Positions 1-7,168 of a DNA stretch of 61,746 nt are shown here, one piece after another; the stretch's first letter is position 1, and every line of letters starts with the position of its first letter. Location: contig JAIESI010000301.1 of the NCBI GenBank assembly GCA_019746135.1, forward strand, positions 1-61,746, in the 5' to 3' direction. A model generated the notes under the pieces. The model saw only the letters and a program-made list of their open reading frames with translations, did no database searches and was not told the DNA's origin. Origin of the DNA: Xanthobacteraceae bacterium. GTDB lineage: Bacteria; Pseudomonadota; Alphaproteobacteria; Rhizobiales; Xanthobacteraceae. A program made the translations under genes and the position numbers.

Positions 1-129
1 GTGCAGAACGTCGTGCCGAACAATCTCGACCAGTTCCGCGACGGTTCCAAGACGCCGGTGCTGTGGCCGCCGGAGTACAAGAGCGGCGACATCATCTACC
101 CCTACGCCGACGCGAGGAAGAAGCCGTAG
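1..129 (+). CDS. C-terminal end of a probable ABC-transporter substrate-binding protein
   Basis: Only the last 42 codons of a gene that begins upstream of the window are present, ending in TAG. The tail contains VLWPPEYKSGDIIYPY, which resembles the extreme C-terminus of periplasmic binding proteins of the branched-chain amino acid (LivK-like) family that are abundant in Bradyrhizobium relatives. That assignment rests on a short stretch and is an inference. The gene is followed within 20 bp by a strong hairpin, so it probably ends a transcription unit. Confidence 0.5.
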   Translation: MQNVVPNNLDQFRDGSKTPVLWPPEYKSGDIIYPYADARKKP

Positions 130-147
130 GCAGGCGCTTCGGCATGA

Positions 148-176
148 GCCGCCGCCCCAAAGGCGGCGGCTTTGTT
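148..176 (+). terminator. Rho-independent terminator
   Basis: A perfect 9-bp G+C stem (GCCGCCGCC / GGCGGCGGC) with a 5-nt loop is followed by TTTGTT, 18 bp after the upstream stop codon. It should end the transcript of the partial gene at the left edge. The remaining gap to 418 contains only short degenerate inverted repeats built on TTCGCGAA-like words; no gene is seen in it. Confidence 0.8.
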
Positions 177-418
177 CCGCTCACCGGCCGGTCGTCAATC
201 GCCGGCGGATCGAGCGCGCACCGATTCACGCAAAAAAATCCTTCGTTAAAACGATCGCTCAGATCGCACCGTCGCGTTTAATCGGAAAACGAACTCGGTT
301 CGCGAAATCATCCCGCTTTGTTCGCAAATCGCGAACCGGTTTCCGACGCGGAACCAGTTTCGCGCGCCGAAATTTCCGGTTAACGGGAAAGGATGTTGGC
401 TTCGGTTCGCCCGAAAAC

Positions 419-1384
419 TCACTTGGCCATCGCCGGCTGACGGTTCGTCGCCTGCAACACCTGCGGCCGCATCTCGGTGGTCTTTGCCTTGTCCTGGATC
501 GGGGGGCGCGGCAGTTTCGCAACGCCCGGTTCCATGATGAAGGTGTAGTCGAGCGAGAACCACGGGTCCTTCACGCCGTGTGCCGGCGGTTTCTCGTTCT
601 CGTGGCGCACGTAGTTGCCGAGCAGCCGCCGCGTGACGCCGTGCTGCACATCGGTTTCGATGTTCGGATCGTCCGGCAGATAGACCTGCGAGATGTGGGT
701 CTTGTAGCCCGGCTTGTAGATCAGGAAATGCAGGTGCGCCGGCCGCATGTTGTGGCGGCCCTGCGCCTTGATCAGGTCGCCGACCGGCCCGGTGATCGGG
801 ATCGGATAGCCGGCGGGCTTGATGCTGCGGAATGCAAATCGGCCGTTCTTGTCGGTCATGAACTTGCCGCGCAGGTTCATGTCGGCCTGCGTCGGGTCCT
901 GATTCTCGTAGAGACCCTCGGTCGAGGACTGCCAGACGTCGACCTCGGCGTCGGCCACCGGCCTGCCGTCGCGGTCCTTGACCTCGATGTTGCAGAACAG
1001 CTCCGGCCCCGGCGTCGGCGAGCGGACGATCGAGCCGCCGCTTTCGGTGCGCGGCGAGTCGGTGCGCCAGAACGGGCCGAGCAGGTTGGCCGTGGTCTCG
1101 GTCGCGCCGTTGCTGCCGTTGTTGAGCAGGCACACCAGGGTCGAAACGCCGAGCGAGCCCGACGCCAGCACGGCCTCGTTGTGGAACGCGTTGGAACTCT
1201 GGCCGATGGCGTTCACGTAGGCGCAGGCCTGATGAAACTCCTCCTCGGTCAGCTTCGCCTCGCGGACGAAGGCATGCAGGTGCTTGACCAGCGCCGTCAT
1301 GATCTCGCGAAAGCGTGGATTGGGCGCGCGCGCAATTTCGCTCAGCACCGCCTCGGTGACCTGATCCGGGCCTTCGATGATCAT
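419..1384 (-). CDS. Intradiol ring-cleavage dioxygenase (catechol/hydroxyquinol 1,2-dioxygenase type)
   Basis: A 321-residue protein predicted to open catechol-type rings between the two hydroxyls using non-haem Fe(III), giving a cis,cis-muconate type product in the cytoplasm. It has the usual N-terminal helical dimerisation domain (about residues 20-95, FHQACAYVNAIG region) followed by the beta-sandwich catalytic domain. Probable iron ligands lie in GLYENQ, GYPIPITGP and RPAHLHF, matching the Tyr/Tyr/His/His set of the family. The start at 1384 was preferred over longer frames because AGGAGA precedes the ATG by 6 nt and the homology begins there. It is divergent from the amidohydrolase at 1536, and the two probably share a control region. 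Substrate (catechol, hydroxyquinol or chlorinated forms) cannot be read from sequence. Confidence 0.88.
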   Translation of the reverse strand: MIIEGPDQVTEAVLSEIARAPNPRFREIMTALVKHLHAFVREAKLTEEEFHQACAYVNAIGQSSNAFHNEAVLASGSLGVSTLVCLLNNGSNGATETTANLLGPFWRTDSPRTESGGSIVRSPTPGPELFCNIEVKDRDGRPVADAEVDVWQSSTEGLYENQDPTQADMNLRGKFMTDKNGRFAFRSIKPAGYPIPITGPVGDLIKAQGRHNMRPAHLHFLIYKPGYKTHISQVYLPDDPNIETDVQHGVTRRLLGNYVRHENEKPPAHGVKDPWFSLDYTFIMEPGVAKLPRPPIQDKAKTTEMRPQVLQATNRQPAMAK

Positions 1385-1535
1385 GGGCTCGTCTCCTGCG
1401 CTGCCAGCGGAGCGCCATGGCGCGCCCGCCTGCTGTATTCCTCCGCGGAATTGATATGCTCCGGAACCCGATTGCTCAATCCCCCGGGACGCGCTCCTGT
1501 CCCTGATTTTCCAAGGCCACAGCAAGAGTTGACGT

Positions 1536-2483
1536 ATGGCGCCGCACCGCATCGACACCCATCACCACCCCTACGCCAAGGTCTACGTGGCCAAGACCGG
1601 CGAGGTGCTCAAGCACACCACTCATGCCTTCTACGACCGGCTGACCAAATGGCACCCGGACCAGGCCATCGCGGCGATGGACAAGAGCGGGATCGCGGTG
1701 TCCGTGCTGTCGATCTCGACGCCGAGCGTATGGCTCGGCGGTGCCCAGGCCTCGCGTGACTTCGCGCGCGAATGCAACGAAGCCGCGGCCGAGATGCAGC
1801 GGGACTACAAGGGCCGGTTCGGCCACTTCGCCGCGCTGCCGCTGCCCGACACCGAAGGCTGCCTGCGCGAGATCGAATATGCGCTGGACGAGCTCAACGC
1901 CGATGGCTTTGCGCTGACGACCAACTATGTCGACAAGTATCCCGGCGACGACGCGTTCGCGGCCGTGTTCGACGAGCTCAACCGGCGCAAGGCCGTGGTC
2001 TATTTCCACCCGACCGCGGCGAGCTTCGCCTTCAACGTCATTCCCAACATCCCGCCGCCGACCATCGAATTTCCCTTCGACACGACGCGGGCGATCACGA
2101 GCCTGCTGTTCGGCGGCACATTCCACCGCTGCCCGAACATCAAGTGGATCTTCTCGCACGGCGGCGGCGCGCTGCCGATCCTGGCGAGCCGGCTGGCCGG
2201 GCTTGCGAAGAACCGTCCGGAGCTGAACGCACGGGTGCCGAACGGCGTGATGCATGAGCTGTCGAAGCTCTATGTCGACGTCGTCGGCGTCACCACGCCC
2301 GGCGCGCTCCGCGCGGTGCTCGACATCGTGCCGATGTCGCATCTCTTGTTCGGCTCGGATTTCCCGTTCTGGGATCCGGACATCACGATCAACGGGCTCG
2401 CGGGACTGAAACTCTCTGCCGCCGACCTTCAGGCGATCGAGCGCGACAACGCGCTCAAGCTCTTGCCGAACCTGCCGCAGTAG
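1536..2483 (+). CDS. Amidohydrolase 2 family protein (ACMSD-like decarboxylase/hydrolase)
   Basis: A 315-residue metal-dependent TIM-barrel protein of the amidohydrolase_2 family, which includes 2-amino-3-carboxymuconate-6-semialdehyde decarboxylase and gamma-resorcylate-type decarboxylases. The N-terminal metal site is RIDTHHHPY. A conserved His follows in IFSHGGGALP (about residue 207), and the C-terminal Asp is in LFGSDFPFWD. Length and motif order are normal for the family. It is divergent from the intradiol dioxygenase, suggesting an aromatic-acid decarboxylation or ring-opening step, but decarboxylase and hydrolase members cannot be separated by motif alone. It ends 6 bp from the convergent hydrolase gene. 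Confidence 0.8.
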   Translation: MAPHRIDTHHHPYAKVYVAKTGEVLKHTTHAFYDRLTKWHPDQAIAAMDKSGIAVSVLSISTPSVWLGGAQASRDFARECNEAAAEMQRDYKGRFGHFAALPLPDTEGCLREIEYALDELNADGFALTTNYVDKYPGDDAFAAVFDELNRRKAVVYFHPTAASFAFNVIPNIPPPTIEFPFDTTRAITSLLFGGTFHRCPNIKWIFSHGGGALPILASRLAGLAKNRPELNARVPNGVMHELSKLYVDVVGVTTPGALRAVLDIVPMSHLLFGSDFPFWDPDITINGLAGLKLSAADLQAIERDNALKLLPNLPQ

Positions 2484-2489
2484 CAACCC

Positions 2490-3560
2490 TCACATTGCCC
2501 GCTTCGGCACGGCTTGCAGGAAGTCCTGCAACTGCTGCTTCCAGAGCTTCGCGTTCCCGGTCGTGCCGTGGCCGCGCGTGTCCTCGCTTGCCGGGATCAG
2601 ATAGAGCCTGCCGTTCTTCACCCGCTTGATTTCCCGCTCCATCAGCCCGGTCTCCGGCGGATTGCGCTCGTCGTCCGCCGCATTGATCGCAAGCAAGGCT
2701 GCCTTGATCTTCTCCAGCCCCGGTGACGGGTTGTAGTCGCGCGATGAATCCCACTGATAGAGGTAGTCGTTCGCGTCGGCATTGAACGGCGCAGCCAGCC
2801 GATCGTTCAAGAGCTTGTCGGCCTTCTCGCGCGTCGGCGCGGCCTTTTGCAGGGCGAGCGTGCCGCCATTCGTGGCAATCGCAAAGAACACCGCGGCGGT
2901 GCGGAACGCCTTGGGCTGCGTCGTGTAGTTGCCGTCCTTCCAGTCGGGATCGTTGCGTATCGCGTCGGTGATCATGCGCCGCATCATCCAGTTGCGGCTC
3001 GACATCTCGGTCGGCTGCGACGCCATCGGCACCAGCGCATCCATGAAATCCGGATAGGCCGAGCCCCACTGCCAGACATGCATCCCGCCCATGGAATTGC
3101 CGATCACGAGGCGCAGGTGCCTGATGCCGAGGCCCTCCGTGACGAGGCGGTACTGCGCCAGCACCATGTCGTCGTAATTGTAGCGCGGGAATTTCGCCTT
3201 CAATCCGTCCGAAGGCTTCGACGATTTCCCCGCGCCAAGCGCATCCGGCAGGATGATGAAATGCTTTGTGGCATCGAGCGGCTGTCCCGTGCCGAACAGC
3301 TCACCCGCAAAGGCTTGTGTCAGCATGCTCCGCGCCGAGCCCGCGGTACCGTGCAGCACAAGGACAGGCTCGCCGGTCGGCACGCCGATCGTGGTGTAGT
3401 GCAGCTTCACCTCCGGCAGAACCTCGCCGGTGTGAAAGCGGAAGTCCTTGGCAACGTAGGTGCCCTCCTTGGGCGCTGGATACTCTGCTGCGACCGCCGC
3501 AAGCGAGACAACGGACAGAACCACACCGACGGCGGCGCGCAGCAAGCCGGCAAACGTCAT
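2490..3560 (-). CDS. Secreted alpha/beta-hydrolase, homoserine O-acetyltransferase (MetX)-like fold
   Basis: A 356-residue protein with an N-terminal signal peptide (hydrophobic LLRAAVGVVLSVVSLAAVAA, cleavage near AAA-EY). The mature part looks like the MetX-like branch of alpha/beta hydrolases: VLHGTAGSA oxyanion region, nucleophile elbow VIGNSMGGMH, and a late SEDTRGHG segment carrying the probable Asp/His. A signal peptide argues against a true methionine-biosynthesis enzyme; a periplasmic esterase or lactonase is more likely. Its ATG overlaps the stop of the CMD-family gene upstream by 4 nt, and that gene overlaps a Bug binding protein, so the three form a translationally coupled operon. 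Confidence 0.75.
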   Translation of the reverse strand: MTFAGLLRAAVGVVLSVVSLAAVAAEYPAPKEGTYVAKDFRFHTGEVLPEVKLHYTTIGVPTGEPVLVLHGTAGSARSMLTQAFAGELFGTGQPLDATKHFIILPDALGAGKSSKPSDGLKAKFPRYNYDDMVLAQYRLVTEGLGIRHLRLVIGNSMGGMHVWQWGSAYPDFMDALVPMASQPTEMSSRNWMMRRMITDAIRNDPDWKDGNYTTQPKAFRTAAVFFAIATNGGTLALQKAAPTREKADKLLNDRLAAPFNADANDYLYQWDSSRDYNPSPGLEKIKAALLAINAADDERNPPETGLMEREIKRVKNGRLYLIPASEDTRGHGTTGNAKLWKQQLQDFLQAVPKRAM

Positions 3561-3979
3561 GACGATCCTCCCTGCTCCTTCTCGCGCATGCCGTTGAGCA
3601 GCGCGCTGCCCTGGTTGAACGGATAGAGCGCGCCGGTCGCGGTCGCGAGCTCGACCACGGTGTGCAATTCCTCCCAGCTTGCGCCGGCGCGGCGGGCGGC
3701 CAAGGCGTGGGCCTGCGCCGCGATCTGGTTGTGCTCGACCAGCAGCATGCCGAACAGAATGAGCTGCGTGGTCTTCAGGTCGAAGGTCTTGTTGTAGAAC
3801 GCCTTGCCGCGCAGCCGCTCGGCGTCGCGCAGAAACTCCGGGTCCATGTCGGCGGAGAATGCGAACCGGCCGCCGGGCAGCGGCGGCAGCGAACCGAACA
3901 TCTCGACATAGCTGTCACGGAACTTCGCGAGCTCCGGATCGAGCTCCTTCTTCTTGTCAGTTTTTTTGCCACTCATCAT
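3557..3979 (-). CDS. Carboxymuconolactone decarboxylase (CMD)/AhpD-like family protein
   Basis: A 140-residue all-helical protein of the CMD family. The conserved core runs through FYNKTFDLKTTQLILFGML and VEHNQIAAQAHALAARRAGAS to ELHTVVELATATGA. The CxxC pair of AhpD peroxidase-type members is absent, so a CMD-like lyase or structural role is favoured over a thiol peroxidase. The start was placed at one of two tandem ATGs (3979 or 3976) because they overlap the TGA of the preceding Bug gene, an ATGATGA arrangement indicating coupled translation. Neighbours suggest a role in aromatic or lactone catabolism. Confidence 0.75.
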   Translation of the reverse strand: MMSGKKTDKKKELDPELAKFRDSYVEMFGSLPPLPGGRFAFSADMDPEFLRDAERLRGKAFYNKTFDLKTTQLILFGMLLVEHNQIAAQAHALAARRAGASWEELHTVVELATATGALYPFNQGSALLNGMREKEQGGSS

Positions 3980-4947
3980 TCCACCTTGATCTTTGCGTCG
4001 GCGATGATCTTTCGCCACTTCGGCTCTTCCATGCGGACGAATGCGGTGAGCTCCTCCGGCGAGCCGACGATCGGCTGGAACATGAAGCGGTCGACGAAGG
4101 ACTTCCGGAATTCGGGGTCGGCGAACAGCGCGCGGATCTCACCGTTGATCTTGGCGACGGTCTCGGCCGGCATCCCGGCCGGTCCGAACAGGCCGAACCA
4201 CGACACGCCCTCATAGCCCGGCACGGTTTCCGCCACGGTCGGAACGTCCGGCAGTTGCGGCAGGCGCTTGGTGCCGCCGACGGCGAGGTACTTGATCTTG
4301 CCGGCCTGCCAGAGCGGCGCGCCGGATCCGGCGCTGACGAACATGATCGGGATGTGCCCCGCGACCACGTCGTTGGTTGCGGGCGCAGCGCCCTTGTAGT
4401 GCACCGCCTGCAGCTTGATGCCGGTCATATTCTCGAGCAGCGCCATGTTGAGATGCCCGCTCGAGCCGATGCCGTAGGTGCCGTAGTTGATCTCGCCGGG
4501 CTTGCTCTTGGCGAGAGCGATGAAGTCCTTGACGTTGCCGGGCGCGAACGACGGATGCGCGATCAGCCCGTGATTGATGATCACAAGACCGCTGATCGGC
4601 GTGAAGCTCTTGTAGGGATCGTAAGGCAGCTTCGGATAAAGGCTCGGATTGGCGACGAACGTGCCGTCCGGCGCAATGAACAGCGCGTGGCCGTCCGGCG
4701 GCTGGTTGGCGATGTATTCGGCGGCAAGCTGGTTGTTGGCGCCAGGCTTGTTCTCGACCACCGCCTGCTGGCCCCAGGCCTTGCTGAAGCGCTGCGCCAG
4801 CGCCCGGCCGATGGTGTCGGTGACGCCGCCCGCCGGCGCGGGCGTGACGATGGTGATGGTCCGGCTCGGATAGCTCTGCGCCGAGGCGGGCGCTGCGCCC
4901 GCTCCGCAGGCGGAAAGCACGAGCAGCGCGGCAAGCGTCCTGGTCAT
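3976..4947 (-). CDS. Bug/TctC family tripartite tricarboxylate transporter substrate-binding protein
   Basis: A 323-residue periplasmic solute receptor. The signal peptide MTRTLAALLVLSACGAGAA ends near ASA-QSYP, and the family hallmark YPSRTITIVTPAPAGGVTD opens the mature chain. VENKPGANN, the PDGHAL turn and the closing WRKIIADAKIKVE helix also fit. Known relatives bind carboxylates such as citrate, nicotinate or aromatic acids. No TctA/TctB membrane subunits are visible anywhere in the window. It heads an operon with the CMD-like and hydrolase genes (ATGATGA overlap), so its ligand is probably the substrate of those enzymes. Confidence 0.9.
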   Translation of the reverse strand: MTRTLAALLVLSACGAGAAPASAQSYPSRTITIVTPAPAGGVTDTIGRALAQRFSKAWGQQAVVENKPGANNQLAAEYIANQPPDGHALFIAPDGTFVANPSLYPKLPYDPYKSFTPISGLVIINHGLIAHPSFAPGNVKDFIALAKSKPGEINYGTYGIGSSGHLNMALLENMTGIKLQAVHYKGAAPATNDVVAGHIPIMFVSAGSGAPLWQAGKIKYLAVGGTKRLPQLPDVPTVAETVPGYEGVSWFGLFGPAGMPAETVAKINGEIRALFADPEFRKSFVDRFMFQPIVGSPEELTAFVRMEEPKWRKIIADAKIKVE

Positions 4948-5127
4948 ATCGGCATTCCTCCCGGGCAGAACGTGTTGTGGTTTGGATCGAGTATCTGTCA
5001 TTTCCATCGGACTGCCTATGGCCCGCCGAGCGGCCTTCCGAGCGGGTCAGGCTCGCGCGCTTGATCGCCGCCGGGCGGCGACCCTAGAGTGCGGCGAGAG
5101 CGTCCAACCAGGCCGGGAGTTTCGGTG

Positions 5128-6354
5128 ATGAGTGCCGCCAATCAGGTGATCGCCGTCGGCGGCGGAATCGGCGGACTGTCCGCGGCGCTCGCGCTTTCGC
5201 GGAAAGGCATCCCGGTTCAGGTGCTCGAACAGGCGCCCGAGTTCAAGGAAATCGGCGCCGGCATCCAGCTCGGTCCGAACGTGTTTCGCATGTTCGAGGT
5301 CCTGGGCCTCACGGAGGACATGTTTCATTGGTGCGCGTTCCCGGAAGGGCTGGAGTTTCGCGACTCCATCACCGCCGAGACCATCATCGACATGCGGATC
5401 GATCAACGCTTCCACGCCAAGTACAACGCGCCCTACGGCGTCATTCATCGCGCCGACATGCTCAATGTCATTCTCGACGCGTGCAAGAAGTCGAACCTGA
5501 TCAAGCTCGCCACCGCGCAGAAGGTCGTCTCGATCGACGATGACGGCTCGGCCGTCACAGTGAAGACCGAGAGCGGCGAGACCCATAGAGGCGCGGCCCT
5601 GATCGGCTGCGACGGACTGTGGTCGACCGTGCGCGAGAAGATCGTCGGCGACGGCAAGCCGGTCGTCTCCGGCCACATCGCCTATCGCGCGGTGCTGCCG
5701 ACCGCCGAATGGCCGCAGGAATACCGGTTGCCGAAGATGATCGTCTGGTGTGGCGAGAAGACCCACCTGGTGCATTACCCACTCCGCCGCGGCGAGCTGT
5801 TCAATCTCGTGGTCGTGTTCCACTCCGACCGCTACGAGGAAGGCTGGGACACCTATGGTGACCCCGCAGAACTCCATTCGCGCTTCGCCGACAAGTGCGA
5901 GCCGGTGCGCACGCTGCTGCAGAAGGTCAACGCCTGGAAGATGTGGGTGCTGTGCGACCGCCCGGCGATCAAGAACTGGAGCAAGGGCCGCATCACGCTT
6001 TTGGGCGACGCCGCGCACCCGATGCTGCAGTATCTCGCGCAGGGCGGCAACATGGCGATGGAAGACGCCGTGTGCCTTGCCAACCAGATCGAAGCGAGCG
6101 GCAACGATTTCGAAGCCGCGTTCAAGACATATCAGGAGCTGCGTTATCTGCGCACCGCGCGGGTGCAGCTCATGGCGCGGGTGTTCGGCGAGATCTATCA
6201 CGCCAGCGGCGTCAACCGCGAGCTGCGCAACAAGCTTCTGGCCGACTGGAGCAAGGAAGGCGCGATCGACATGTCCTGGCTCTACGGCGAGCAGCCGGAG
6301 CTGCCCAAGGTCGGCACCATTCCACTGCCCGAGCCGACGCGGCTCCACCACTGA
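5128..6354 (+). CDS. FAD-dependent aromatic hydroxylase, 3-hydroxybenzoate 6-monooxygenase/salicylate hydroxylase type
   Basis: A 408-residue class A flavoprotein monooxygenase. It shows the dinucleotide-binding GGGIGGLSAALAL at residues 10-22, the DG motif IGCDGLWS (about residue 165) and the FAD-ribityl GD motif LLGDAAHPMLQYLAQGGN (about residues 292-309). The alignment pattern recalls 3-hydroxybenzoate 6-hydroxylases that make gentisate. A gentisate dioxygenase-like gene lies 35 kb away at 40855, so a split gentisate route is possible (inference). The start at 5128 was chosen because GGGAG lies 9 nt upstream; a longer frame to 5089 has no family similarity. It is followed after 34 bp by the class II aldolase gene, probably co-transcribed. 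Confidence 0.85.
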   Translation: MSAANQVIAVGGGIGGLSAALALSRKGIPVQVLEQAPEFKEIGAGIQLGPNVFRMFEVLGLTEDMFHWCAFPEGLEFRDSITAETIIDMRIDQRFHAKYNAPYGVIHRADMLNVILDACKKSNLIKLATAQKVVSIDDDGSAVTVKTESGETHRGAALIGCDGLWSTVREKIVGDGKPVVSGHIAYRAVLPTAEWPQEYRLPKMIVWCGEKTHLVHYPLRRGELFNLVVVFHSDRYEEGWDTYGDPAELHSRFADKCEPVRTLLQKVNAWKMWVLCDRPAIKNWSKGRITLLGDAAHPMLQYLAQGGNMAMEDAVCLANQIEASGNDFEAAFKTYQELRYLRTARVQLMARVFGEIYHASGVNRELRNKLLADWSKEGAIDMSWLYGEQPELPKVGTIPLPEPTRLHH

Positions 6355-6388
6355 CAACGATTTTCAAATCCAAGGGAGAACGACGCCA

Positions 6389-7111
6389 ATGGCGAAGCTT
6401 GACGACCTGCTTGAAGATCTCGTGACCGCGAACCACGTGCTGGCGAAGCTCGGCATCGTCGACTCGTTCGGCCACGTCAGCGTGCGCCATCCCGACCGGC
6501 CGGACCGCTTCTTTCTGTCATGTTCGCGTGCGCCCGAGCGCGTCAAGCGCGACGACCTGGTCGAGTTCAATCTACAATGCGAGCCGATCGACGCCAAGGG
6601 AAAGCACCTCTACACCGAGCGTCCGATCCACGGCGCCATCTACGAAGCACGATCCGATGTGATGTCGGTGATTCACAATCACAGCCCGAGCACCGTGCCG
6701 TTCGGCGTCACCGGCCACAAGATGCGCCCGCTGATGCACATGTGCGGCACCATCGGCCACGAGGTGCCGATCTGGGACCAGCACAAGAAGTTCGGCGACA
6801 CCGACCTGCTGGTCCGCACCATGGACCAGGGCCGCGATCTCGCAAAAAAACTGAGCAAGGGCGCCACTTGCCTGATGCGCGGCCATGGCGCCGCCGTCGC
6901 CGGGCCCTATCTGCGTCGCACGGTCTATACCGCGGTCTATCTGGAGCTGAACGCCAAGTTGCAGATGCAGGCGGAGGCGATCACCAAGAAGGTGCGCTTC
7001 CTCACCAAAGGCGAGGTGAACAAGGTCACCGAGACGACGTCGCCGGCCAACGTCAACCGCGCCTGGGAGAACTGGTGCCGCATGGTCGATCGGCCGTACC
7101 GGGAGTCGTAG
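6389..7111 (+). CDS. Class II aldolase/adducin family protein
   Basis: A 240-residue protein of the class II aldolase fold, Zn-dependent in catalytic members. Metal-ligand motifs are visible: the HNHSPSTVPFG segment near residue 92 (first two histidines) and LMRGHGAAVAG near residue 170. The N-terminal SFGHVSVRHP is typical. Family members cleave or decarboxylate short sugar-acid phosphates and aromatic catabolites; in aromatic clusters they can act as decarboxylases of hydroxybenzoate-type acids. AAGGGAGAA precedes the ATG. Position just after the monooxygenase suggests a joint pathway. The gene ends 10 bp before a hairpin repeat that separates it from the convergent amidase. Confidence 0.82.
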   Translation: MAKLDDLLEDLVTANHVLAKLGIVDSFGHVSVRHPDRPDRFFLSCSRAPERVKRDDLVEFNLQCEPIDAKGKHLYTERPIHGAIYEARSDVMSVIHNHSPSTVPFGVTGHKMRPLMHMCGTIGHEVPIWDQHKKFGDTDLLVRTMDQGRDLAKKLSKGATCLMRGHGAAVAGPYLRRTVYTAVYLELNAKLQMQAEAITKKVRFLTKGEVNKVTETTSPANVNRAWENWCRMVDRPYRES

Positions 7112-7120
7112 CTCTCGCCA

Positions 7121-7168
7121 CTTGTGTCCCGGATGCGGTGCAGCGTGAGCGCGCCCGGGACACCGGAC
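7121..7168. repeat. Dispersed hairpin repeat (GTGTCCCGG family), possible bidirectional terminator
   Basis: GTGTCCCGG at the left pairs with CCCGGGACAC at the right, around GCGGTGCAGCGTGAGCG. The same words occur in inverse orientation at 31551-31620 and 34110-34215. It fills nearly the whole gap between two convergent genes and could act as a two-way terminator, although no T-run is seen. Confidence 0.65.

Noticed and set aside
2490-3560. Assignment as MetX, homoserine O-acetyltransferase
   Set aside because: The fold and nucleophile elbow match, but a clear signal peptide and the catabolic operon argue against cytoplasmic methionine biosynthesis.
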